This document shows, one piece after another, positions 10,201-17,109 of a stretch of 64,000 nt of DNA. Source of the stretch: an uncultured Prevotellaceae bacterium (GTDB lineage Bacteria > Bacteroidota > Bacteroidia > Bacteroidales > Bacteroidaceae); assembly GCA_900319385.1 (NCBI GenBank), contig ONOG01000006.1:1-64000 (forward strand). The letters run 5' to 3'. The position numbers were made by a program, and so were the translations under genes. The notes beneath the pieces are model-generated. The model ran no database searches. It saw only the letters and a list, made by a program, of their open reading frames with translations, and was not told the origin of the DNA. The stretch's first letter is position 1. Each line of letters opens with the position of its first letter.

Positions 10201-11542
10201 GCGGGGTGGCCTTGGCCTGGCGGCAGAACAGGGAGACGATGGTCTGCGAGGCATCGTAGTCGGAGTCTGTCCGGTTGAACGTATCGAGCAACTCCACCTG
10301 ATGAGGCGTGGCGATGTTGATGTCGCGCAGCAGGGTCTCGGTGAGCATCCCTTCGAGCACGGCCTCGTAGCTCTCGAGCAGTTGGGCAATGAGGTCCCGC
10401 GAGTATTCGTTGCTGTTGTACTCGGCCTTCACCCTGTACTGCCCGTCGTATATATAGGTTTTCAGATAGAGCGATGCGCCGGTGGTACTGTTGCCCAGGC
10501 GAACGGTCTGCATCGGATGTCCGCACAGCTGTTCGTTGTCGAAGATGTTGGCGTGCCAGGCGAAGAAGACGTTCGACTGCAGCTTCAGGTCCTGCAGCAG
10601 GTCGCTGTAGGAGTAGATGCTGTGCTCGCGACAGCCGCTCATCTGCTGCTGTCCGGCCAACAGGAAGTCGAGTACCGTCGTGTCGGCTTCGAACTTAGCA
10701 TAGACGGGGAGCGTCTTGACAAACATGCCCACGGTGTGGCTCATGCGACGGTCCTGGCGTCCGCTGAACACGGTGTTGAAGAGTGACTCCGGCTCGTTGT
10801 TGAACTTGGCGAGCAGGTAGGAGCAGGCTGCGGTAAAGAGTGTGCTGCGCAGCACGCCATGCTCGTGCAAGAAGGCATCGACACGGCTGGGGTCGATACT
10901 GATGGTGCGCTGCAGGCTTGCTTCCTCGTGCACGGGATTCTCCAAGTCGGGCATGAGGGGAGTGTAGGTGTCGCCACAGTCGAAATTCCGGGCAAACCAC
11001 TGGCGAGCCTCGTCGAAAGCTGGTGTCTGCCGCTGTTCGGCCTCCTCACGCGCCACGTCTATCTGCGTCAGTTCTTCGGCCTGCAAGGGCTGGCCGGCGT
11101 AGGCAGCGTCGATGTCGCGGAGTAGGAGCTGCATCGACGTTCCGTCGGCCACGATATGGTGCAAGTCAATGAAGTAATAGAAATGGGCAGCATCGCGCAT
11201 CAGCCGCACATGGAACAGGCGGTCATGGCCGAGGTCGAAGGGCTGGACCAGCTGTGCCTTCTCAGCTTCGATGTCCTGAATGGGTTCCACCTCGACATGG
11301 AGCTTCACCTCGTCGGTGTCGAGCGTGAGAAGAGGTTCGCCCTGAGCGTCGGTTGTGATGTGACTGAAGAGTACGGGATGTGCCGTCAGTGCCGTATCGA
11401 TGGCGCGGCACAGGCGGTCGGCATCAAGACTGCCGTCCAGCACATAGATATACGGAAGATTGTAACAAGGCTCTCCCTGATGGGTCATGCACTCGACATA
11501 GAGTCCATATTGCGAGCGCGACAGTGGGGCTGATTGTTTCAT
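4262..11542 (-). CDS. Two-module nonribosomal peptide synthetase ending in a thioester reductase (C-A-T-C-A-T-R)
   Basis: 2426 aa from the ATG at 11542 (the frame can be extended 9 codons to a TTG; I prefer the ATG). Condensation domain 1 about 5-415 with intact HHIVADG (128-134); adenylation domain 1 about 435-918 with the TSGSTGVPKG loop (core 578-590); carrier 1 about 930-1003 with Ser964 in an unusual GLTSISS context; condensation 2 about 1022-1430 with HHLVFDG (1147-1153); adenylation 2 about 1450-1942 (core 1599-1612); carrier 2 with Ser1988 in the normal LGGTSL; terminal NAD(P)-dependent reductase about 2066-2426 with GATGYLG (2073-2079) and Tyr2224/Lys2228 (YxxxK). Such enzymes release a dipeptide aldehyde. 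A condensation domain at the start suggests N-acylation by a fatty acyl group. By-eye binding codes are DAMQSGGIFK and DAQSCACVAK; I cannot assign either amino acid. No phosphopantetheinyl transferase or thioesterase lies in the window. Confidence 0.93.
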   Translation of the reverse strand: MKQSAPLSRSQYGLYVECMTHQGEPCYNLPYIYVLDGSLDADRLCRAIDTALTAHPVLFSHITTDAQGEPLLTLDTDEVKLHVEVEPIQDIEAEKAQLVQPFDLGHDRLFHVRLMRDAAHFYYFIDLHHIVADGTSMQLLLRDIDAAYAGQPLQAEELTQIDVAREEAEQRQTPAFDEARQWFARNFDCGDTYTPLMPDLENPVHEEASLQRTISIDPSRVDAFLHEHGVLRSTLFTAACSYLLAKFNNEPESLFNTVFSGRQDRRMSHTVGMFVKTLPVYAKFEADTTVLDFLLAGQQQMSGCREHSIYSYSDLLQDLKLQSNVFFAWHANIFDNEQLCGHPMQTVRLGNSTTGASLYLKTYIYDGQYRVKAEYNSNEYSRDLIAQLLESYEAVLEGMLTETLLRDINIATPHQVELLDTFNRTDSDYDASQTIVSLFCRQAKATPQNVAVVFKDKTYSYAEVDQLSDRIAAYISRQGLGVEDVVSVLIPRCEWMAIASLGVLKAGCAYQPLDPTYPQERLNFMMKDANARLLIADEQLRGIVNEYEGEVLFTKDIASLPKAEAPQVDVKPASLFILLYTSGSTGVPKGCQLTHGNLVAFCHWYQKFYEMQPTDKVAAYASYGFDACMMDLYPALTCGAAVHIVPEELRLDLIALNDYFEQNHITHSFMTTQVGYQFATSIENHSLRYLSTGGEKLASLTPPTGYKFYNGYGPTECTIFTTTYLVAQQMKEIPIGGPLDNMRLYIVDAQGHRLPVGAAGELWVSGPQVSRGYLNRPEKTAEVYIQNPFTADEKYSRVYRTGDIVRYLPDGNIQFVGRRDGQVKIRGFRIELKEVESIIRQFPGIKDATVQAFDEEGGGKFIAAYIVSDQTVDIEALNNFILEEKPPYMVPAVTMQIDAIPLNQNQKVNKRALPKPEKKAAAGVEEVNAPMNVLEEELHALVAEIVNNKDFGITTPLSYAGLTSISSIRLAVQVNKRYGVALDSKSLAKTGTLQSVENEILRQMLAGGTVQAEQPKEHLGRTTVPLSYAQTGVYFDCLKNPTSTIYNIPYLLSYPAGTDATKLAEAVKRVVESHPELQVHFKTEGDAIVQTTNDSVPVEVPQMKMTRTELDAYKNEFVRPFNLQKPPLYRFEVVETEQGIHLLMDLHHLVFDGGSADLFIRQINSVLEGQDIDSETYSYLDFVADQQAAEDSDAFRAAQQFFAEKLQTCEGASEIPADLPKTEEVGLIGEAVCCPDYDKATAFCREQGITPAHLFFAATAYVVSRYTNNRDVYLCTVSSGRSNLKIADTVGMFVNTLALGLNIADVTVEEFLKQASDTFDQTLRHEDYPFARIANDFAFRPAIAYAYQVGVLSEYKVNGQTIKQELLELNVPKFKINIKIESCGVVVQYDDALYSAQLAESLAQSIVAVAERMMAQPSGRVRQLSIVSAEQEAQLGTLRQTATGEAPFRFFHECISHFAQTQPDHEALVATDASFTYKEMDEATDRIAAALHERGVKERDRVALLLPRTSRLILSLFGVLKAGAAYIPCDPEYPADRIHLILDDSEARYIITTADRMGSVPADKAIDVEDLLNPVCRDSVGTNATAKVQPSITPDDLAYLIYTSGSTGRPKGVMLRHEGICNYLYGHPANVFANGVLTDAHRVLSVTTISFDAALQDIGMAMFNGKTLIVATEEQANNPLDLARLINEQGIDMVSGTPSRWQTWLTSPDFCEAISHVNICRAGGEKFSDQLLSQLRSVTKARIFNCYGPTEITVASNNAELTHAPFVSVGKPQLNVKEFIVDSDGNELPVGVVGELYIGGRGVARGYNNLDEMTRERFVEYHGERIYKSGDYAKWLPDGNVVILGRTDHQIKLRGLRIELGEIENVMLKVPGMEKVVILIRKLNDKEHLCAYYTADREIAPDALKGEISKSLTQYMVPTAYLQLKEMPMTPNGKTDVKALPEPQLAVTSAYEAPANDTERTFCDIFAGILQMDRVGATDNFFELGGTSLVVTRVIIEADKAGLHVAYGDVFANPTPRQLARLITGDTGEAESSKSDEVTAFDYTAIDNLLQRNTLAVFRGGERHRLGRVLLTGATGYLGIHILYDLIHSEAETIYCLVRGKSQEKAESRLRTLLYYYFSDSFKELFGTRLHIVLGDVTSDFGEHLEVDTVFNCAAVVKHFSEGTEIEDVNIGGARRCAEFCIKTGARLVHISTASTRGLWAGEVHDETFTEQRLFMGQYLGNKYIYSKFMAERFILDAVALHGLKAKIMRVGNLAARSTDGEFQANFSTNSFMGRIKVYNMLGCCPFGMRNKPVEFSPINEVAHAITLLATTPDACTVFHPYNIHTQFLGDVLMGLTAVGDGIRFVEQEEFQQAMDAAKDDPQKARQMASLLAYQDMAHGQKTTDVKRDNDYTTQVLYRLGFAWSPTSWDYVERMLTAIGGFGFFE

Positions 11543-11581
11543 GGCGATATAATAATTTGAAATTCTCAATGTTACATTTGA

Positions 11582-12892
11582 TTACCACCGTGTGGTGAAG
11601 ATTCGGGGCGAGAGGCTCAGTGTGAGCCATGCCCAGCGCAGGTTGCGTTCGTTGGCGGCACGCTTCAAGCGTTCCATCGTCTCCGTTCCAGTCATGAACG
11701 AATAGCCGACCGACACCTTGCAGTCGTCCATCAGCTGATAGCTGGCCGAGAGTTCGATTTCGTGACCCAGCGTCATGTCGATGCCGCTCAACTTGGTCGA
11801 AGTGGCCAGATAGTGGTACGACGCATCCAGGCGCAGCCCCTTCAGCGGGCTGTAGTATCCACCGACGAAGGCATTCTGCAAGCCTGGCGAGAAACCGTTC
11901 ACATAGGTCGAGACATAGAAGAAGTCCATAGCGCCGTAGAACTTATGGTGAGAACCATACACGGGATTGAAACCGCTGATCACGTCGTGGCGCGTCAGTC
12001 CCATGGAGCCTGGCTTGGGTACAGCGAAGTATTTGTCGCCGCTCAGATAGTCGAAACCACCGACAAAACCATAGGTCGGACTCGGTTCGTACTTTACTTT
12101 CGCACTGGCCATCCATGCCTTGATTTTCTGGTCATATTCGTTATGACCCATCTGACGGTAGTACGAAGCCTCCACGGTCCACGGCTTAGGCATGAACTTA
12201 ACAAAACCGCCCAACACCTGCTGATAGCAGGTTTCGTTGTCGCTCGTCTCTTCTTGCTGCATACCGATGTTCATGAACAGCAACGAGGCTCCGAGCGGGA
12301 ACTTCGGCACGTCGTAGTGGTACCACAGCGTGTGCATCGTCTTGTAGGGATAAGCACCGTTCTGATAGAACGAGCCTCCATTCGTGTTCTCCGCATTCTG
12401 ATTATAGGCCAGGATGGCATGTGCCTTGTGGCCATGCCCTTCGTAGCCCAGTTTCAGCACGTCGTGCGACAAGGCTGCCACAGCCCAGTCGTTGCTGCCG
12501 ATGATGCGTTGGTCGTCGTACGACAGTTCCTGACGGCCCACCTGGGCAAACAAGCCCTGACGGCTCGCGAGCTTGGCCCAGGCCTCATAGAGGTTGAACG
12601 AGCCTTTGCCCGATTGTCCCCACACACCCGAATGCTGGGCACTGACCTTCAGTTCGATTCCAGGGCGTTGGTAATCGACCACCAGTCGGGTTCGGCTCAA
12701 CACGAAGCCTGCCCTGCCCACAACATTGTCCTCTGCGTCTGTTGGCAAGCCACCACTGCGCAACTCGCCACGCGCCATGATCTGTGCGTCGATGCTTAAC
12801 TGATTCTCTTTTTCCTCCTGAGCCATGAGGAGGAAGGGCGTGAGCGATAGGAATGCTGCGCCCAACAGCCGGATGCTTGTTTGTCGGGTCAT
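11582..12892 (-). CDS. Outer-membrane beta-barrel (alginate-export/porin-like)
   Basis: 436 aa with a signal peptide ending at MAQ (about residue 25). The rest alternates short amphipathic strands rich in Tyr, Trp and Phe with turns, and ends in an aromatic residue (RW), as outer-membrane barrels do. The sequence around NLYEAWAKL and VGRQELSYDDQRIIGSNDW resembles the alginate-export porin family. The NRPS gene starts 39 nt downstream, so the barrel may let the peptide out or a precursor in; this is inference. No consensus promoter is present in the 120 nt upstream, which hold a palindromic repeat. The start is the only in-frame ATG before the signal sequence. Confidence 0.75.
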   Translation of the reverse strand: MTRQTSIRLLGAAFLSLTPFLLMAQEEKENQLSIDAQIMARGELRSGGLPTDAEDNVVGRAGFVLSRTRLVVDYQRPGIELKVSAQHSGVWGQSGKGSFNLYEAWAKLASRQGLFAQVGRQELSYDDQRIIGSNDWAVAALSHDVLKLGYEGHGHKAHAILAYNQNAENTNGGSFYQNGAYPYKTMHTLWYHYDVPKFPLGASLLFMNIGMQQEETSDNETCYQQVLGGFVKFMPKPWTVEASYYRQMGHNEYDQKIKAWMASAKVKYEPSPTYGFVGGFDYLSGDKYFAVPKPGSMGLTRHDVISGFNPVYGSHHKFYGAMDFFYVSTYVNGFSPGLQNAFVGGYYSPLKGLRLDASYHYLATSTKLSGIDMTLGHEIELSASYQLMDDCKVSVGYSFMTGTETMERLKRAANERNLRWAWLTLSLSPRIFTTRW

Positions 12893-12928
12893 AGTGTTTG
12901 TCGGTTAGGGGTGGACGTTGATGTACTG

Positions 12929-12981
12929 GAAGCGCGGGCATCTCGCCGGCATTCATTGCGGACGGGAATGTCCGCGCTCCC
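12929..12981. repeat. 53-bp palindromic intergenic repeat, copy 1
   Basis: Matches 43072-43124 at 46 of 53 positions without gaps. Outer arms GCGCGGGCAT and ATGTCCGCGC pair. It lies between the STAS and barrel genes. Confidence 0.7.
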
Positions 12982-13012
12982 TGTGTTGTGGGCACGGTCG
13001 TCAGCGCTCCTG

Positions 13013-13318
13013 CTAATCTTCGAACTCGAACAACGAGTTGAACCCAGTGAGGCGGAACACATTCTGGATGTCGTCGTTCACACTCTTGAGCACCACGTGG
13101 CTACCGCCGGCCTTTGCGCTCTTGAGGATGCTGAGCAGGATGCGCAGTCCGCTCGATGCGATGTACTGCAGGTGGGTGCAGTCAATGATGATGTCGCGGC
13201 CCTGGCTGTTGAACAGTGGCTGCAATGCCTGCTCCACCTCGGTGGCAGCAGCGGTGTCGAGTTCTCCGTCGAGAGAGGCAATCAGTTTGCCCTCCAGTTC
13301 TTGAATGCTTGTCTTCAT
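13013..13318 (-). CDS. STAS-domain anti-sigma-factor antagonist
   Basis: 101 aa, the usual size of a single STAS domain (SpoIIAA/RsbV type). In partner switching this protein is phosphorylated by an anti-sigma kinase and dephosphorylated by a PP2C phosphatase, and its unphosphorylated form sequesters the kinase. The phospho-acceptor region is YIASSGLRI (52-60), giving Ser55 as the probable site; the Asp normally before it is Ala here. The longer frame upstream starts inside a heptamer repeat, so I chose the ATG at 13318 (MKTSIQEL). It follows the SpoIIE-like gene by 106 nt on the same strand, so the two probably form one switch. Confidence 0.85.
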   Translation of the reverse strand: MKTSIQELEGKLIASLDGELDTAAATEVEQALQPLFNSQGRDIIIDCTHLQYIASSGLRILLSILKSAKAGGSHVVLKSVNDDIQNVFRLTGFNSLFEFED

Positions 13319-13352
13319 ATTGAGTCTTGAGTTTTTGAGTTTAATCCGCGAT

Positions 13353-13415
13353 TTTTCACTTTTCACTTTTCACTTTTCACTCTTCACTTTTCACTTTTCA
13401 CTTTTCACTTTTCAC
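13353..13415. repeat. Nine tandem TTTTCAC heptamers
   Basis: Nine head-to-tail 7-bp units, with one substitution (TCTTCAC at unit 5), fill most of the gap between the phosphatase and STAS genes. The related degenerate run at 16289-16337 has seven units. Confidence 0.9.
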
Positions 13416-13424
13416 TTTCTAAGC

Positions 13425-15629
13425 CTATGTCAGGCTTTTCCGCAGCGTCAGCACATTCCGGCCCTCGATGCGCTCGTAGTTGATGGAGTCCATCAGCTGG
13501 CGCACCAGAAAGATGCCCAGCCCGCCGATGGGACGTTCCTCGACCGAGAGCGTGGTATCGGCGGTGAGGGTCTCCGTCGGGTCGAACGCCACACCGCTGT
13601 CGCTAATCGTCAACTTCAGGCGTTCGTTGTTGGCTTCGGCACACACCTTGATCTCGCCTTCCATCTCGGGCGGATAGGCATAGTGCATCACGTTGACCAC
13701 CGCTTCCTCGACCGCCAGCTTCACCTGTCCCGCCTTGCCTGCATCCATCTGCAGACGGTCGGTCACCGAGGCGATGAAGGCATTCAGCTGCTCCACCTGC
13801 TTGATGTCGTTCGTCAGCAGCAGTTCATCGCGCAACGAAGCGGTTTCATTCCGCGGCGTGTAGCGAAACGCCAACATCGTGAGGTCGTCGCTCTGATTGG
13901 CACCTTCGGTAAACTGGTGCACGGCCTGCGTCATCGAGTCCAGCAGCTGTCGGGCACCGAACGCCGGTTGCTTCAGCAACTTGTCGAGCACACCCTGCAC
14001 ACGTTTCAGGCCGAACTGCTTGCGCTGGCTGTTCATCGCCTCCGTCAGTCCGTCGGTGTAGAGGAACAACGTGTCGCCGGCCGCGAGTTGCATTTCCTGT
14101 GCCACATACTTGAAGTCGTTAATAATGCCCACAGGCAGGTTGGGCTTGGCAGGCAGCATCGTCCACTTCTCGGCAAGCAGAGCAGGAGAGTCATGACCCG
14201 CGTTGCAATAGCGCAGGCGTCCGGTGGGCAGGTCGAGCACACCCACGAACAGCGTGACAAACATATTCGACTCGTTGCCCTCGCACGACAGTTCGTTGAT
14301 GGTCGTCATGATGCGCTGCGGGTTCGTCTCGTGGGCAGCCGCCGTGCGGAACAGCGTGTGTGTCACGGCCATGAGCAGAGCCGAGGGCACGCCCTTTCCG
14401 CTCACGTCGCCGATACAGAAAAACAGTTTTTCGTCGCGTACAAAGAAGTCGTACAGGTCGCCGCCCACCTCCTTGGCAGGCAACAGCAAGCTGCAGATGT
14501 CCAGATCGGCGCGCTGGAGGGCCTGCGAGGAGGCATTCGGCAGCATATCCTTCTGAATCCGCTGCGCCACATGCAGCTCGCTATCCATCTTCTCACGCTC
14601 CACCTTCGCCCGTTCCAGCCGTCGGATGCCCATCATCGTGTGGTGCAGGATGAAGCCCAGGACACCCAGTCCCAGCAGCATGAGAATCAGCGAAATGGCA
14701 TGCATCTGCCGCAAGTCGGCATACACCTCGTCGTCGTAGCACACCAGCGCCAGCTGCCAACGGGTATTGCCGCGCAGCTTGGCATAGAAGATGTAGCCCT
14801 CCGACTGATCTTCATCGTCATCGAAAGTAATGACCGTCGCGCGCCCGTTTTTCGTCATCGTACGTGCCACCGTGCTGTCGTTGATCATCGACACCAGCCG
14901 CTCGATACTCTGCGCCGACACACTGTCGGCACTGGGACTGGCGATGAGCTGACCATGACGGTCGAGCAGGAAACAGAAGGACGAAGGATACAGATGGCGC
15001 GAATTCATCATCGCACCCATCCAGTCGGTGTGCAAGTCGATACACATCGCAGCCACGGGTTCGCCACTCGCGTCGCGCACCGGCATGGCATACGAGGTGA
15101 CACGTCCGCCCGCCCCCTCAAGGTCGTCGTAGGGAGAGCACCAATGGGCAGTGTCGCCCTCCATGGCATCCCGATAGAAGCTGCGCCGCGTGTAGTCATG
15201 ATTCGGACCGCCAATCTGCGACATCACCACCACGCTGTCCTCCAACAAGGCGTGCGGCTCGAAATATTGACCCAACTCCGGATAGTAGTACGGCCGGAAC
15301 GCAATGCCACAACTGCCGATGTCCTCGTTCTGCTCCACCACACGCCGACACACGTTATACATCGAGTCGGGCTCAGCCAGCAACCGCTCGGCATCCCACA
15401 CATGGTTGCGAACAGCCACCTCGGCCATCAGCATCGTGCGACGGATGTAGAGCGCCTTGATGATCAGTTCGCTCAGCACACGATCCTCCAACGTATCACG
15501 CAGGCGCCGACGTGCGTCGAAATACTGCAACAGCGACATCGCCTCCAGCAACAACGCTGCAGTCACGAGCACAAAAACCGCCATGCGCGGCTTCAGCCAG
15601 TTGTTTATCGCTTCCAGAATCTTCTTCAT
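13425..15629 (-). CDS. Membrane sensor with SpoIIE phosphatase and anti-sigma kinase domains
   Basis: 734 aa. Membrane helices at about 15-35 and 310-330 enclose a periplasmic sensor of about 270 residues with a Cache-like look. Next comes a coiled linker and a PP2C/SpoIIE serine phosphatase (about 375-590) with GGDLYDFF (389-396), GDVSGKG (407-413) and a late DD pair (581-582) as metal-binding acids. The C-terminus (about 605-734) is an RsbW-type HATPase with EEAVVNV (641-647), DSGVAFDP (677-684) and GGLGIFLV (702-709). One protein therefore has both enzyme activities that act on the STAS protein encoded next. Such sensors respond to an external ligand; which one is unknown. It has a consensus promoter and leads the block that contains the NRPS. 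Confidence 0.9.
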   Translation of the reverse strand: MKKILEAINNWLKPRMAVFVLVTAALLLEAMSLLQYFDARRRLRDTLEDRVLSELIIKALYIRRTMLMAEVAVRNHVWDAERLLAEPDSMYNVCRRVVEQNEDIGSCGIAFRPYYYPELGQYFEPHALLEDSVVVMSQIGGPNHDYTRRSFYRDAMEGDTAHWCSPYDDLEGAGGRVTSYAMPVRDASGEPVAAMCIDLHTDWMGAMMNSRHLYPSSFCFLLDRHGQLIASPSADSVSAQSIERLVSMINDSTVARTMTKNGRATVITFDDDEDQSEGYIFYAKLRGNTRWQLALVCYDDEVYADLRQMHAISLILMLLGLGVLGFILHHTMMGIRRLERAKVEREKMDSELHVAQRIQKDMLPNASSQALQRADLDICSLLLPAKEVGGDLYDFFVRDEKLFFCIGDVSGKGVPSALLMAVTHTLFRTAAAHETNPQRIMTTINELSCEGNESNMFVTLFVGVLDLPTGRLRYCNAGHDSPALLAEKWTMLPAKPNLPVGIINDFKYVAQEMQLAAGDTLFLYTDGLTEAMNSQRKQFGLKRVQGVLDKLLKQPAFGARQLLDSMTQAVHQFTEGANQSDDLTMLAFRYTPRNETASLRDELLLTNDIKQVEQLNAFIASVTDRLQMDAGKAGQVKLAVEEAVVNVMHYAYPPEMEGEIKVCAEANNERLKLTISDSGVAFDPTETLTADTTLSVEERPIGGLGIFLVRQLMDSINYERIEGRNVLTLRKSLT

Positions 15630-15699
15630 TCATCAGGCGCGGCAGGGCAAAAATAGGGACCAACCTCCGCTGACTCAACCGAACCCCGCCACGACCCTG

Positions 15700-15731
15700 C
15701 AAATATACTAAAAACTCTTTTCACGCACAAA
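15700..15731 (-). promoter_or_regulatory. Consensus promoter of the phosphatase gene, possibly of the whole NRPS block
   Basis: Minus-strand TTTG (15728-15731), a 20-nt spacer and TATATTTG (15700-15707) match the Bacteroidetes sigma consensus exactly. I found no other CAAAnnTA (reverse of TAnnTTTG) in the gaps before the STAS, barrel, NRPS or MATE genes. Confidence 0.6.
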
Positions 15732-15854
15732 AAACTCAAAAAAAAATTACGCCATCCCCCGATTTTTTGGCTGCCACCTCCCGATTGCCCAAAATCGGAC
15801 CTCCGTTCCCGCATTAGCCGAACAGATAACACAAGTTTCGGATATATCTAAAAA

Positions 15855-16024
15855 CCACGAATTTCGCGAAATACACGAATATCCCTTTCTTCGTGTTTCT
15901 AATTCGTGTCTCTTCTATTATTTTACCGGACACCAATCATTTTATCCTTGCAATATCTCGAATTTTCTCCCACTGGTATAGGCTAAAAAGAATGGAAAAT
16001 TCGTGAAATTCGCGAAATTCGTGG
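15855..16024. repeat. Inverted repeat with 26-bp arms
   Basis: The left arm 15855-15880 (CCACGAATTTCGCGAA...) and right arm 15999-16024 are reverse complements at 24 of 26 positions and enclose about 118 bp of AT-rich DNA. The arms themselves are built from AATTCG/CGAATT words. The whole interval 15630-17040 holds no gene that I can support. Confidence 0.65.
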
Positions 16025-16288
16025 TTCTCTCTAACTTCCGCAAGTTGAATTGAGTAATTTTGCTTTTAATCACGTGTCATTTCCGACCAAAAGCTGCCGA
16101 ACCAAGTTTTGCCGAGCAGAAACCAGGACATTCCCAAATGTTAAAATCCCCACCCCGTCCCCACCCCGTTAGTTGCAATTTCGTCAACTATCTCTTTCCG
16201 TTTCCACGCGCTGAGAATCGCGCAGAAATCACCGACCGACCGCTCGGCCGGAAATTTCGCAACTACGACGCGTTGACTTCCAACCCAT

Positions 16289-16337
16289 TTTTCACTTTTC
16301 ACCTTTCACTTTTCACTTATCACTTTCCACTTATCAT
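16289..16337. repeat. Seven degenerate TTTTCAC heptamers
   Basis: Units read TTTTCAC, TTTTCAC, CTTTCAC, TTTTCAC, TTATCAC, TTTCCAC, TTATCAT. They are the same family as 13353-13415 and lie inside noncoding element copy 1, where copy 2 has no counterpart. Confidence 0.8.
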
Positions 16338-16530
16338 TTGTCCGCCGTCTGGCTGTCGGTAGTCGGCGGACGCAGCGGCGGCAGACGGCGGAAAAACCAG
16401 TCGGCAGACGGCGCATTGACGGCCGTCAGACGGCGCTCTGCCGACGCTCAGACGGCGGACAACCGACAGAGTAAACGGTGCTCTACCGACGCTCAGACGG
16501 CGGACTACCGACAGCCAGACGGCGGACAAA
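16337..16530. repeat. 22-bp tandem array bounded by a 28-bp inverted repeat
   Basis: Units starting CAGACGG recur every 22-23 bp (16382, 16405, 16427, 16449, a variant at 16472, 16494, 16516). The segment 16337-16364 is the perfect reverse complement of 16503-16530. The same unit builds the array at 36757-36945. Units abut, with no spacers, so this is not a CRISPR. Confidence 0.8.
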
Positions 16531-16621
16531 AATGAAATAAATGGGAATACGTTACGTGAAAATGCTTTTCGCAAAGCGGAAAAAAGGGATTTTTAGTCAG
16601 AAAACTCAACTTTTGGGATTT

Positions 16622-16714
16622 TTTTAGAAGACAACTCGGGACAACTTTATCATTTCATTATTAAGAAATTGTTGTCCTTTGTTGTCCTTTGTTGTCCCGT
16701 GTTGTCTTCTAAAA
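16622..16714. repeat. Inverted repeat containing a 10-bp tandem repeat
   Basis: Arms 16622-16645 and 16691-16714 (AGAAGACAAC... / ...GTTGTCTTCT) are complementary at 23 of 24 positions. The right arm is preceded by tandem TTGTTGTCCT units from about 16669. Confidence 0.65.
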
Positions 16715-16771
16715 TATTGCCTCGCCAAAAATTTTATCCCATTTCTTTCAGTTTTCAGGCTTCGCCTGATC

Positions 16772-16793
16772 GGGCGGGCATGGGAACCCGCCC
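16772..16793. repeat. Short GC-rich palindrome (GGGCGGG...CCCGCCC)
   Basis: Seven-bp arms around CATGGGAA. A palindrome of this type is widespread as a dispersed intergenic repeat in bacteria (general knowledge). It is not followed by a T-tract. Confidence 0.5.
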
Positions 16794-17040
16794 CTACGAC
16801 CATCGGCATCCCGCTTTTTCGGATTCCTCATCAAAATTTTTCGTTTCTCCCGTTTTTTTCTGTTTTTTTCGTGGTCCCAAAAATCTATTTCCTCCAAATT
16901 TCTCCCACAAAAACAGGCCCCCGAACTGTTAAATTCCTTGTTTTTTTAACACTCATGCGGCGCGGGGAACTTTGGCATGCAGCTGAGGTGTATTTCTGTT
17001 GCCGCAGTAAAAGGAGATAAAGAGTGACGCGTCGGAAAAG

Positions 17041-17074
17041 AAAAAAAACGCCGGCACAGGGTTCTGTGTCGGCG
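17041..17074 (-). terminator. Strong terminator of the ribosomal-protein superoperon
   Basis: An 11-bp stem (17049-17059 with 17064-17074; CGCCGGCACAG / CTGTGTCGGCG, one G-T pair) with a 4-nt loop, followed on the minus strand by eight T (17041-17048). It lies 35 nt after the rplQ stop codon. Confidence 0.9.
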
Positions 17075-17109
17075 CTTTTCCGTCTTGCGACGTATTGTAA
17101 AAGTAAAAC

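Larger units (their letters stand above)
16173..16951. other. Long noncoding element, copy 1
   Basis: Three blocks recur in the same order and orientation at 36617-37233: 16173-16231 (46/59 identical, the last 23 positions perfect), the 22-bp tandem array near 16382-16530, and 16901-16951 (42/51 identical). Sequence between the blocks has diverged and carries other repeats in this copy. No open frame is shared by the two copies. Confidence 0.7.

Noticed and set aside
6926..10786. 1286-codon plus-strand frame antisense to the NRPS
   Set aside because: It is the shadow of a GC-rich coding strand. The translation has no motif, and the minus frame has complete NRPS domains. The same holds for long antisense frames at 13305-15656, 32179-34647, 41313-43034, 45519-47267 and 58111-60015.
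11543..11569. TTG start nine codons upstream for the NRPS
   Set aside because: The ATG at 11542 gives the usual start of a condensation domain (APLSRSQYGLY) and leaves a normal gap to the barrel gene.
16055..16062. Plus-strand TAATTTTG as a promoter
   Set aside because: No -33 TTTG and no plus-strand gene follows for 20 kb.
16772..16798. tRNA-like or terminator hairpin
   Set aside because: Only a 7-bp palindrome, no cloverleaf and no T-tract.
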